Assembly (NCBI GenBank): GCA_964651325.1
Contig: CAZYXP010000087.1
Location: forward strand, 1-13,713
Length of the DNA: 13,713 nt
Direction: 5' to 3'
From: JADFOB01 sp964651325
GTDB taxonomy: Bacteria; Planctomycetota; Phycisphaerae; UBA1845
Below are positions 7,533 to 13,713 of this stretch, piece by piece. Position 1 is the stretch's first letter, and each line of letters begins with the position of its first letter. Under the pieces are notes generated by a model. The model was not told the DNA's origin, made no database searches, and saw nothing but the letters and a program-made list of their open reading frames with translations. The translations under genes and the position numbers were made by a program.

Positions 7533-7655
7533 TGGTGATGGCCCTCCTGGAATCCTTCAAGACCCACCGCCAGTGGGATACTCCTTCGCCATCGAACCGT
7601 CGGGCTGCCCCATGGTTCTATGACCCCGCGCACAGTGATAACGTCGCGTCGAGCG

Positions 7656-7684
7656 ATGATAACATCCGAAGGCGCGTGGCTCAA
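7656..7684 (-). promoter_or_regulatory. Candidate sigma-70 promoter for hemL-hemC
   Basis: Read on the minus strand, TTGAGC (7679-7684) and TATCAT (7656-7661) are separated by exactly 17 bases. The hexamers match the TTGACA/TATAAT consensus at 4 of 6 and 5 of 6 positions. Transcription would start near 7649, giving a leader of about 130 bases. That leader contains a small CCCAC-TGGCG-GTGGG hairpin and ends in the AGGAGG before the leader ORF. This would let hemL-hemC be transcribed independently of the CPBP gene. It is a consensus match only. Confidence 0.4.
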
Positions 7685-7738
7685 TAACTGGGCGCCGACG
7701 CCCTAGAACCGGCCCAAGTGAGGTTCGGTGAAACGAAT

Positions 7739-7807
7739 CAGAGCCGCTGGCGCCAGCCTGCGGACCTTCCGCGGCAGGAGGCCACCAGGCTTGCGCCAGG
7801 TGCTCTG
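7739..7807. repeat. Long imperfect inverted repeat / stem-loop
   Basis: An outer 6-bp arm CAGAGC (7739-7744) / GCTCTG (7802-7807) is followed, after a 2x2 internal loop, by a 13-base arm (7747-7759) pairing with 7787-7799 with one mismatch. The 27-base apical region contains a further perfect hairpin GCGGA-CCT-TCCGC (7760-7772). The structure lies 48 bases past the CPBP stop. It could be a terminator without a T tract, a REP-like palindrome, or a structured RNA element upstream of the hemL promoter. Confidence 0.6.
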
Positions 7808-7855
7808 AACGCGCCCGGGCCGATTGGGCCATATGCCTCATGGAGCCACAGACGA

Positions 7856-8776
7856 TCATGCGCCGGCGGCGGCCGCAAAGTGGTCCCAGAGCAACGTCTT
7901 CAGGTTGAACAACGCGTGGACAAGGATCGGCCCCGTAAGCGACCCGGTACGCTCGTAGAGATAGCCGAGCAATACACCCAGCAGAAGCAGCGCAGGAACC
8001 GTATGCGGCACCGAAGCATGGACGGCGGCGAACAGGGTCGCCGATAGGAGAATGGCCCGACCTCGGTGGCGAAAGAATCGGACCAGAAAGGTCTGCAAGA
8101 TCCCGCGAAAGAAACACTCCTCCGCCAGCGGCGCGATGACCACGGCAGAACACCATAGGGCGACTGTGAGCAACCCTGGCCGCCCTTGCTCGTGAAGGGC
8201 CACCAGCGTCGAATGGGTTGAAAAGTGGTGTAACGGTGCGATCGCCAGCACCAACCGAATCGTGCCTTCGAGAACAAGGGGGCACAATCCCAACGCGAGC
8301 AGCAGCACCACAGCCGTTTTGGCGAGCAGATGAGACGCCCAATGAGAACCGAAGATGAATCGCCGCACACCGCCTCGAAAAGTTTTGAAAGCGACGTACA
8401 AACAGGCCGCCACGCCGGCTATGTGCGCGCCGTTGCCGATCACGATTCCAGACCAAATATCCTCCTTCAGACGCGGCCCAAGCCCTTGCGTGGCGGCGGT
8501 CAGCGCGAACATCGCCAACCAGAACACCAGCATGGTCAACACGACAGACTGATCCGTAACGCGATTGGGTTTGAGCGGAAGGCTTCGTAGCGAATCAGGA
8601 CGACCACGGGCGAGCCACGAAACCAACATCATCGCGGCGGTCGCCAAGGCCACCCAGCGTATGCTATCATCGACGGTCAGCATCCAGGAGGGCAGGCCCG
8701 CCCAGTCCGTGAGGATGTCCGGTGGGAGCGGGGGCCCTTGGGCGGTGCCTTGTTCCAACGATGCGATGGAGTCCAT
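7856..8776 (-). CDS. CPBP family intramembrane glutamic endopeptidase
   Basis: This 306-residue polytopic membrane protein belongs to the CPBP (Abi/CAAX protease and bacteriocin-processing) family. The three catalytic motifs are present: E219-E220-x3-R224 (AEECFFRG), F249-x3-H253 (LFAAVH), and H287-x3-N291 (VHALFN). About eight hydrophobic segments can be seen, near 40-57, 78-95, 113-130, 152-180, 203-218, 241-256, 259-275 and 281-298. The family covers type II CAAX prenyl proteases, bacteriocin self-immunity proteins and regulators, and the substrate here cannot be told. The start codon has no Shine-Dalgarno and lies 2 bases from the trpC GTG on the other strand. A TAATAT hexamer 11 bases upstream of the ATG raises the possibility of a nearly leaderless transcript. 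It is upstream of hemL on the same strand, but the 337-base gap argues against tight operon coupling. Confidence 0.88.
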   Translation of the reverse strand: MDSIASLEQGTAQGPPLPPDILTDWAGLPSWMLTVDDSIRWVALATAAMMLVSWLARGRPDSLRSLPLKPNRVTDQSVVLTMLVFWLAMFALTAATQGLGPRLKEDIWSGIVIGNGAHIAGVAACLYVAFKTFRGGVRRFIFGSHWASHLLAKTAVVLLLALGLCPLVLEGTIRLVLAIAPLHHFSTHSTLVALHEQGRPGLLTVALWCSAVVIAPLAEECFFRGILQTFLVRFFRHRGRAILLSATLFAAVHASVPHTVPALLLLGVLLGYLYERTGSLTGPILVHALFNLKTLLWDHFAAAAGA

Positions 8777-8778
8777 AC

Positions 8779-9612
8779 GTGGCGACTATATTAGACAGGA
8801 TCATTGACGCCAAACGGGTGGAGGTGGCGTCTCGCAAGGCCGAGCGGTCGATGGAGGCCGTTGTCGCCGCGGCCGAGAGCGCGCCGCCGGTACGGGATTT
8901 TCGCGCCGCCATCACGGGACAAATTGATCATCGAATTCACTTGATCGCCGAAATCAAGCGAAAATCGCCGTCGGCGGGGCTGTTGGTCGAGGATTTCGAT
9001 CCAAAACGCATTGCTAGCGCCTATCACCGAGCCGGTGCATCGGCGATCAGCGTTCTCACGGATGAGCCCTATTTCGGCGGCTCGCTGGAAATGCTGACCG
9101 AAGTCCGGGCCGAGATTCCTTGCCCCGTGTTGCGAAAAGATTTTATATTGGAGGCCTATCAGGTCTACGAAGCCCGCGCGGCAGGCGCGGATGCCGTGCT
9201 GTTGATCGCCGAAGCGATTGGCGTGGAAAAGGTGGCTTCGCTGCTTTCGGTGGTCGAGGCGCTAGGCATGGGCGCGCTGATCGAAGTCCACGACGTGCGC
9301 CACCTGTGGTCTGTGACTCAGCGGATCGGAGCGCAAGGGGCGTCGCACATCCTGGGCATCAACAACCGCGACTTGGCGGTGCAGCGCACCGACATTTTAA
9401 ACACCGCCCGCCTCGCCGCGTTGCTGCCGGAAGGAACGCCCTTTGTTTCGGAAAGCGGGATTTCCTGCAGGGAGGACGTCCTCACGGTCCAAGCGGCCGG
9501 GGCTCGGGCGATTCTTGTGGGCGAATCCTTGCTTCGCGCGGAATCGATCGAAGAACGGATTCGGGATATGCTCGGGGAACCCTTGGATCAGGATCGGACG
9601 GACCCGGCGTAG
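8779..9612 (+). CDS. trpC: Indole-3-glycerol phosphate synthase (TrpC)
   Basis: TrpC closes the indole ring of 1-(2-carboxyphenylamino)-1-deoxyribulose 5-phosphate to give indole-3-glycerol phosphate in tryptophan synthesis. From the GTG start it is 277 residues and a complete TIM barrel. Catalytic residues are visible: E58 and K60 in IAEIKRKSPSAG, K120 in VLRKDFI, E169 in LIEVHD, N195 in GINNRDL, and S224/S226 in FVSESGI. The GTG at 8779 is preferred over ATG 8761 or 8722 because GGAG (8768-8771) sits 7 bases upstream, and VATILDRIIDAK matches the usual N terminus of the family. No other trp gene is adjacent. Its ribosome binding site and promoter must lie within the 5' part of the divergent CPBP gene. 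Confidence 0.95.
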   Translation: MATILDRIIDAKRVEVASRKAERSMEAVVAAAESAPPVRDFRAAITGQIDHRIHLIAEIKRKSPSAGLLVEDFDPKRIASAYHRAGASAISVLTDEPYFGGSLEMLTEVRAEIPCPVLRKDFILEAYQVYEARAAGADAVLLIAEAIGVEKVASLLSVVEALGMGALIEVHDVRHLWSVTQRIGAQGASHILGINNRDLAVQRTDILNTARLAALLPEGTPFVSESGISCREDVLTVQAAGARAILVGESLLRAESIEERIRDMLGEPLDQDRTDPA

Positions 9613-9663
9613 TGTTGTATCAGATCGCGTGCAAGCCAAACCATCATCGGGAGCGCCTTGTCC

Positions 9664-10743
9664 ATGAGCGTTGAAGACCCCGCCGCACTACGCATCATCG
9701 ACGCCAATTTTAATCGCGCGAGGGAAGCGATGCGCGTGATGGAGGAATTCGCGCGGTTCGCGCTGGACGATGCTCGTTTGACGCAAGCGTGCAAAACGCT
9801 GCGGCACACGCTAACGCACACAATGTCCGAAAGTGGGCGCTGCTTGGTCGCAAGGCGCGAAATCGTGCGCGATGTCGGGCGCACCGGGACTGCGACGGGC
9901 GAATACGAGCGCGCGGATGCCGGCGCCGTTGTCGAGACGGCCTGCAAGCGGGCGAGCGAGGCGCTTCGCGCTATCGAGGAATACGGCAAGGTGGGGGAAT
10001 TCCCGATCGGCCGGGCGATCGAGCGGATTCGCTATGACTGTTACGAAATCGAGCGCAGGCTCTTACTCACAGCCCGCGCCAGGTCCAAAATGGCCGGGGT
10101 ACGCCTATATGTGCTGATTTCCGAGGCCTACTGCCGGAAGGATTGGCTGGAAACGGCCCGCGCCGCCCTGCGAGGCGGGGCGGATTGTCTGCAATTGAGA
10201 GAAAAAAAACTGATAGATCGGGATTTGATCACCCGCGCCAAGTTGTTGACCGAGCTTTGCCACGAGCACGATGCGCTGTGCATTGTGAATGACCGCCCAG
10301 ATATCGCGTGCGCAAGCGGTGCGGACGGGGTTCATTTGGGCCAGGACGACATGCCCGTATGGGCTGCCCGTCGCGTGCTGCCGCCCAGGTCGATTGTCGG
10401 CGTCAGCACGCACGGCATCAAGCAGGCGATCCAAGCCGCGTGCGACACCCCAGACTACGTGGCACTAGGGCCGATGTTCCCCTCGACGACCAAACCCTCA
10501 ACGAAACCGTCTGACGATCCAAACGGAGCCCCCATGGGGCATCAAGTCATCCGTAAGATTCGCTCAGAAATAGGCTTACCGCTGGCCGCGATTGGCGGAA
10601 TCACGGAGCACAATGTAAGTAAAATCATGGCGACCGGCCCCACTATATTGTGCGTCTGCGCCGCCGTCACCCAAAGCCCTGATCCAGAAGCCGCGGCCCG
10701 TCGCCTCTGCGAAATGATCCACTCGTGCAACTGCCCACCGTGA
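9664..10743 (+). CDS. thiE: Two-domain thiamine enzyme: ThiD2-like HMP-P kinase domain fused to thiamine phosphate synthase (ThiE)
   Basis: The 359-residue protein has two parts. Residues 8-138 (RIIDANFNRAREAMRVMEEFARFALDD, then GDVGT-like VRDVGRTGT and a repeat-like ACKRASEALRAIEEYGKV) match the domain known as ThiD2, described as a monofunctional HMP-phosphate kinase unrelated to ThiD. Residues 146-352 are a ThiE barrel that joins HMP-pyrophosphate and thiazole phosphate: CLQLREK (175-181), VNDRPDIA (208-215), GVHLGQDD (222-229), GVSTH (246-250), GPMFPSTTKP (269-278) and AIGGI (309-313). The fusion would do two consecutive steps of thiamine phosphate synthesis. TTG 9658 is an alternative start two codons upstream; GGGAG at 9649-9653 could serve either. 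It lies 51 bases after trpC and is probably cotranscribed. No THI box is visible in the short gap. Confidence 0.9.
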   Translation: MSVEDPAALRIIDANFNRAREAMRVMEEFARFALDDARLTQACKTLRHTLTHTMSESGRCLVARREIVRDVGRTGTATGEYERADAGAVVETACKRASEALRAIEEYGKVGEFPIGRAIERIRYDCYEIERRLLLTARARSKMAGVRLYVLISEAYCRKDWLETARAALRGGADCLQLREKKLIDRDLITRAKLLTELCHEHDALCIVNDRPDIACASGADGVHLGQDDMPVWAARRVLPPRSIVGVSTHGIKQAIQAACDTPDYVALGPMFPSTTKPSTKPSDDPNGAPMGHQVIRKIRSEIGLPLAAIGGITEHNVSKIMATGPTILCVCAAVTQSPDPEAAARRLCEMIHSCNCPP

Positions 10744-10818
10744 CGGATTGGTCTCCACCGGAGAATGGGAATGGACCGGCCTGCCGCACCACGGAAACAC
10801 ACGTCAAATAGGAAGTCT

Positions 10819-10899
10819 GGGGCGACCCGTGATCGGTGCAAACAGTTGTCGCCCCTTTGGATGCCGGAATGCGGCATCCGGTCATGCGGGATGTTTTTT
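10819..10899 (+). terminator. Three tandem/overlapping hairpins ending in T6, downstream of the thiamine gene
   Basis: Three stems follow the thiE stop. The first is a perfect 8-bp stem GGGGCGAC (10819-10826) / GTCGCCCC (10848-10855) followed by TTT. The second is a perfect 8-bp stem GGATGCCG-GAATG-CGGCATCC (10859-10879). The third pairs CATCC (10875-10879) with GGATG (10889-10893) and runs straight into TTTTTT (10894-10899), as an intrinsic terminator would. The second and third share 10875-10879, so they are mutually exclusive, which resembles an antiterminator/terminator pair. The simplest reading is termination of the trpC-thiE transcript. Confidence 0.6.
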
Positions 10900-11019
10900 G
10901 CGTTCGCGCCGCGTTCAATGGCCGATAGTTGAGCATATCCAGGCCGGTGTTGTGTTGCGACGGGCAGCCCCGGCTCACTCGTTGGGTGCTTATGGACAGG
11001 CACTTACACGGCGATTTCG

Positions 11020-11049
11020 TTGACTTGGGACGCCGCGGAATCATAAGAT
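11020..11049 (+). promoter_or_regulatory. Candidate sigma-70-type promoter for prkA
   Basis: TTGACT (11020-11025) and TAAGAT (11044-11049) are 18 bases apart, matching consensus at 5 of 6 and 4 of 6 positions. The start site would be near 11056, leaving about 90 bases of leader before the prkA ATG. The prkA ribosome binding site GGGAGGA (11134-11140) is strong and 7 bases from the ATG. Apart from this and the hairpins at 10819-10899, I see nothing convincing in the 404-base gap 10744-11147. prkA genes are often under stress or stationary-phase sigma factors, so this match may not be the main promoter. Confidence 0.4.
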
Positions 11050-11147
11050 TAAGCAGCGACTCGCAACGTTTGCCGGGTTGATGGTGGGCTATTCGGTGGA
11101 CCAGATTGGTTCGCGGCGTCTCATGACGCTCGCGGGAGGAAAGCATC

Positions 11148-13211
11148 ATGGCATCGGCGGAAGCAATCTTTTCGCTCGTTCGGGATAACATCAGCCGCCA
11201 GGCTTTTCGCGAACAACATTGGGAGGGGTCGTTCGAAGAGTATCTAGACCTGGTCACCGCCAAACCTGCCATAGCGCGCAATGCCTTCCAGCGCGCTTAC
11301 GACATGATTATGCACTTCGGTTGCGAGCGCTACACATGGATGCGCGAGGACATGGTGCGCTACAACTTCTTCGCCGACCCGATCGACGACGGCGCCGACG
11401 CGATCTTCGGGCTGGATCGTGCGCTGATGAACCTGGTCGACTTCTTCAAGTCCGCAGCGCACCAGTACGGAACAGAGCGGCGCATTCTCCTCCTGCATGG
11501 ACCGGTCGGCTCGTCGAAGAGCACCATAGCTCGATTGCTCAAGAAGGGTTTGGAGTATTACTCGAAGCTCGATGAGGGCGCGTTGTACACTTTTTCGTGG
11601 CACGACGTGGATGAGCATGGCAAAGAGGTCATCTGCCCGTGTCCGATGCATGAAGAACCCCTCAAGCTAATCCCGCCGGAGGCGCGGAAGGCTTCACTCG
11701 AGAAGATCAACCAGGACCTGCCCGAAAACCGGCAGATTCGCATCGATGGCTCGCTCGATCCCTTCTGCCGCAAGATGTACGACGATCTGTTGCTCAAGTA
11801 CGACGGCGACTGGCAAAAGGTCATCAGCCATGTGCGGGTCCGCCGGCTGATCCTCAGCGAGAAAGATCGGATCGGCATCGGCACGTTTCAACCGAAGGAC
11901 GAAAAGAACCAGGATTCAACCGAGCTCACGGGGGATATCAACTACCGAAAGATTGCCGAGTATGGTTCGGACAGCGATCCGCGGGCGTTCAACTTTGACG
12001 GCGAACTCAACGTCGCCAACCGCGGCATCGTCGAATTCATCGAAGTGCTCAAGCTCGATGTCGCGTTCCTCTATGATCTGCTCGGTGCGTCGCAAGAGCA
12101 TGTGATCAAACCGAAGAAATTCGCTCAGACGCACATCGACGAGGTCATCATCGGACACACCAACGAGCCGGAGTACAAGAAGCTCCAGTCCAACGAGCTG
12201 ATGGAAGCCTTTCGCGATCGAACGATCAAGATCGATGTCCCATACAACACGCGCCTCGATGACGAAATCGCGATTTACGAAAAGGACTTCAACAATGAGC
12301 ACATCCGGGGCATCCACATCGCGCCGCACACCATCGAGATGGCCGCCATGTGGGCGGCCCTGACGCGGCTCGATGAACCCAAGAAGGCGGGGCTTACCCT
12401 GCCGCAGAAGCTCAAGCTCTACAACGGCAAGAGCATTCCGAACTTCACCGAGGATTCGGTGCGTGAACTCCGTAGTGAATCCCCGCGGGAAGGGATGCAA
12501 GGCATCAGCCCGCGCTACATTCAGGACAAGCTCTCCAACGCGTTGGTGTCCGATCAGGCGATGCAGGAGAAGTGCATCAACCCGTTCATGTTGATGAACG
12601 AACTCGAGTCGGGGCTGTACCACCATTCGCTGATCACGGACGAAGAGTTGAAGACGCGCTACCGCGAACTCTTGGGCATGGTGCGCGAGGAGTACGAGGA
12701 CATCCTCAAATCGGAGGTACAGCGGGCGATCAGCGCGGACGAAGATGCGATCACGCGGCTCTGTTCCAACTACATCGAAAACGTTCGCGCGTACACGCAG
12801 CATGAGAAGGTGCGCAACAAGTACACGGGTCGCGACGAGCAGCCCGACGAACGGTTGATGCGTTCGATCGAAGAGAAGATCGATATTCCCGAAAGCCGAA
12901 AAGATGACTTCCGCCAGGAAATCATGAACTACATTGGCTCGTTGTCGTTGGAAGGCAAGAAGTTCGACTACCACACGAACGCGCGTTTGCACAAAGCGCT
13001 CGAGCTCAAGCTGTTTGAAGATCAGCGGGACACGATCAAGCTCAAGAATGTCGTGTCCGGAGTCGTCGACGACGAAACGCAGGCCAAGATCGACGTCGTC
13101 AAGCAACGTTTGATCAAGTATTTCGGATACAACGAGACCAGCGCCACCGATGTGCTGAACTACGTCGCAAGCATTTTCGCCCGCGGCGATGCGAAACAAA
13201 AGGATAGCTAA
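11148..13211 (+). CDS. prkA: PrkA/YeaG-type serine protein kinase (AAA+ ATPase plus PrkA domain)
   Basis: This 687-residue cytosolic protein is an ortholog of Bacillus PrkA and E. coli YeaG, linked to sporulation, stationary phase and nutrient stress. The N-terminal PrkA AAA domain has the P-loop GPVGSSKST (118-126) within RRILLLHGP. A Cys/His stretch ICPCPMHEEPLKLIP follows at 162-176. Family signatures continue with NVANRGIVEFIEVLKLD (288-304), IIGHTNEPEYK (334-344) and VPYNTRLDDEIAIYEKDF (364-381). The C-terminal PrkA domain ends with a RLHKALE-like stretch and GYNETSATDVLNYVASIFARGD. It is somewhat longer than E. coli YeaG (about 644 residues). Whether such proteins act mainly as kinases or as AAA+ proteases is debated. 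The DUF444 gene starts 51 bases downstream, the usual partner order. The start is fixed by a strong GGGAGGA. Confidence 0.95.
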   Translation: MASAEAIFSLVRDNISRQAFREQHWEGSFEEYLDLVTAKPAIARNAFQRAYDMIMHFGCERYTWMREDMVRYNFFADPIDDGADAIFGLDRALMNLVDFFKSAAHQYGTERRILLLHGPVGSSKSTIARLLKKGLEYYSKLDEGALYTFSWHDVDEHGKEVICPCPMHEEPLKLIPPEARKASLEKINQDLPENRQIRIDGSLDPFCRKMYDDLLLKYDGDWQKVISHVRVRRLILSEKDRIGIGTFQPKDEKNQDSTELTGDINYRKIAEYGSDSDPRAFNFDGELNVANRGIVEFIEVLKLDVAFLYDLLGASQEHVIKPKKFAQTHIDEVIIGHTNEPEYKKLQSNELMEAFRDRTIKIDVPYNTRLDDEIAIYEKDFNNEHIRGIHIAPHTIEMAAMWAALTRLDEPKKAGLTLPQKLKLYNGKSIPNFTEDSVRELRSESPREGMQGISPRYIQDKLSNALVSDQAMQEKCINPFMLMNELESGLYHHSLITDEELKTRYRELLGMVREEYEDILKSEVQRAISADEDAITRLCSNYIENVRAYTQHEKVRNKYTGRDEQPDERLMRSIEEKIDIPESRKDDFRQEIMNYIGSLSLEGKKFDYHTNARLHKALELKLFEDQRDTIKLKNVVSGVVDDETQAKIDVVKQRLIKYFGYNETSATDVLNYVASIFARGDAKQKDS

Positions 13212-13262
13212 TCGGCGGTTGGCCGACGGCTCCACGGAAGCGACCGGGTAGATGGAAACGCC

Positions 13263-13713
13263 ATGGTGTTGCAAATCAACAACGACCACCAACGGTTTCG
13301 CAAAATCGTCAAGGGGAAGATCCGCGAGGATTTGAGGAAGTTTCTCACCAAAGGCGAGTTGCTCGGTCGCGAGGGCAAGAAAACGATCAGCATCCCCGTG
13401 CGCGGCATCGAACTGCCGAGCTTTCGGTACGGCGATAACGACGACGGCGGCGTCGGCAGCGGCGACGGGAAACCGGGCGACCAGGTCGGCTCCGGCGACG
13501 GAGACGGACCCGGAGGAGATCAAGAGGGACAGCACATCCTTGAGGTCGAAGTCGGGCTCGACGAATTGGCGGAAATCCTCGGCGAGGAACTCCAGCTTCC
13601 CCGGATCAAACCCAAAGGCAAGCACGCGATCACCTCGGAGAAGGATCGCTACAGCGGTATGCGCCAATCGGGGCCTGAGTCGCTGCGTCACTTCCGGCGG
13701 ACGTTTCGCAAAG
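13263..13713 (+). CDS. yeaH: DUF444 / YeaH-family protein, 3' truncated by the window edge
   Basis: The frame opens at ATG 13263 and runs off the right edge after about 150 residues. It starts MVLQINNDHQRFRKIVKGK, followed by KIREDLRKFLTKGELLGREGKKTISIPV and the IELPSFRYG motif. A Gly/Asp-rich linker occupies about residues 57-88, then LEVEVGLDELAEILGEELQLPRI. This order (basic helical N terminus, SIPV strand, glycine-rich linker, EL-LP helix) is typical of the N-terminal part of the DUF444 family, and the von Willebrand-like part should lie beyond the edge. The family is almost always next to prkA, as here, 51 bases downstream. Its molecular role is not established, though it is genetically tied to PrkA and SpoVR. 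No strong ribosome binding site is seen before ATG 13263. Confidence 0.9.
   Translation, partial: MVLQINNDHQRFRKIVKGKIREDLRKFLTKGELLGREGKKTISIPVRGIELPSFRYGDNDDGGVGSGDGKPGDQVGSGDGDGPGGDQEGQHILEVEVGLDELAEILGEELQLPRIKPKGKHAITSEKDRYSGMRQSGPESLRHFRRTFRK

Larger units (their letters stand above)
7519..7855. other. 337-base intergenic region between the CPBP gene and hemL
   Basis: No convincing gene lies here; the open frames crossing it have atypical composition and no recognisable domain. The gap holds, in minus-strand order from the CPBP stop, a small GGCC-GATTG-GGCC repeat, the long hairpin at 7739-7807, a GGGCG-CCGA-CGCCC hairpin (7690-7703), the candidate promoter, and the leader with the mini-ORF. 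I saw no known riboswitch signature such as a cobalamin or TPP box. Confidence 0.6.

Noticed and set aside
7856..8776. CPBP protein as a bacteriocin immunity or phage-defence gene
   Set aside because: The family motifs are clear, but no bacteriocin, toxin or defence genes are nearby, so no such role can be supported.
8722..8778. Longer trpC starts at ATG 8722 or 8761
   Set aside because: Neither has a good ribosome binding site, whereas the GTG at 8779 has GGAG 7 bases upstream and gives the usual TrpC N terminus.
9613..9663. Possible TPP riboswitch (THI box) before the thiamine gene
   Set aside because: The gap is only 51 bases, too short for a TPP aptamer, and no CTGAGA core is visible.
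10748..11023. A 91-codon plus-strand frame in the thiE-prkA gap
   Set aside because: It runs straight through the terminator-like hairpins and T6, has no ribosome binding site and looks like random composition.
11916..13691. A 591-codon open frame on the minus strand opposite prkA and the DUF444 gene
   Set aside because: It is a shadow of the strongly biased codons of prkA. Its translation is rich in Val, Asp, Leu and Arg with no recognisable domain, it crosses the gap between two real genes, and it runs through the conserved PrkA coding sequence.
1..13713. Mobile elements, CRISPR arrays, tRNA or rRNA genes
   Set aside because: I saw no regularly spaced direct repeats, transposase or integrase frames, attachment sites or cloverleaf-like segments in any gap; nearly all the sequence is taken up by conserved metabolic genes.

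Overview
This is a GC-rich bacterial window with tightly packed genes, and most of them make tetrapyrroles. No mobile elements, tRNAs, rRNAs, CRISPR arrays or phage genes are visible. A Planctomycetota-like source is plausible but not proven. Three things point that way: the fusion of a ThiD2-type domain to ThiE, the PrkA plus DUF444 gene pair with a long C-terminal PrkA region, and the general style of the proteins. All three also occur in other phyla such as Deltaproteobacteria.

Layout. Positions 2-127 look like the C-terminal tail of an unidentified upstream gene. Next comes a plus-strand heme block: hemN (134-1570), hemE (1613-2668), an FAD-type protoporphyrinogen oxidase (hemY, 2674-4134) and hemB (4200-5225). 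It meets head-on a minus-strand block that reads CPBP membrane protease (8776-7856), hemL (7518-6193), then hemC (6196-5306), with a 4-base overlap between hemL and hemC. The two blocks share an 80-base convergent junction full of inverted repeats. The 337-base gap upstream of hemL has a long imperfect hairpin, a candidate sigma-70 promoter and a 5-codon leader ORF. Going right, trpC (8779-9612) starts 2 bases from the CPBP start codon and is followed by a two-domain thiamine gene (9664-10743). A 404-base gap carries terminator-like hairpins and a candidate promoter. prkA (11148-13211) and a truncated DUF444/YeaH gene (13263 to the edge) close the window.

How it works together. HemL makes 5-aminolevulinate, HemB condenses it to porphobilinogen, HemC makes hydroxymethylbilane, HemE makes coproporphyrinogen III, HemN makes protoporphyrinogen IX and HemY makes protoporphyrin IX. 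The steps not seen here are glutamyl-tRNA reductase (hemA), uroporphyrinogen III synthase (hemD) and ferrochelatase (hemH). TrpC (tryptophan) and the thiamine enzyme form a separate small metabolic unit. PrkA and DUF444 belong to a known stress/stationary-phase kinase module whose usual third member, SpoVR, may lie past the right edge.

I did not find a clear new multi-gene system. The observations most worth checking are a Phe at the catalytic Tyr position of HemE, mini-ORFs overlapping the hemL and hemE starts, the hairpin before hemL, overlapping hairpins after the thiamine gene, and the near-abutting divergent starts of the CPBP gene and trpC.
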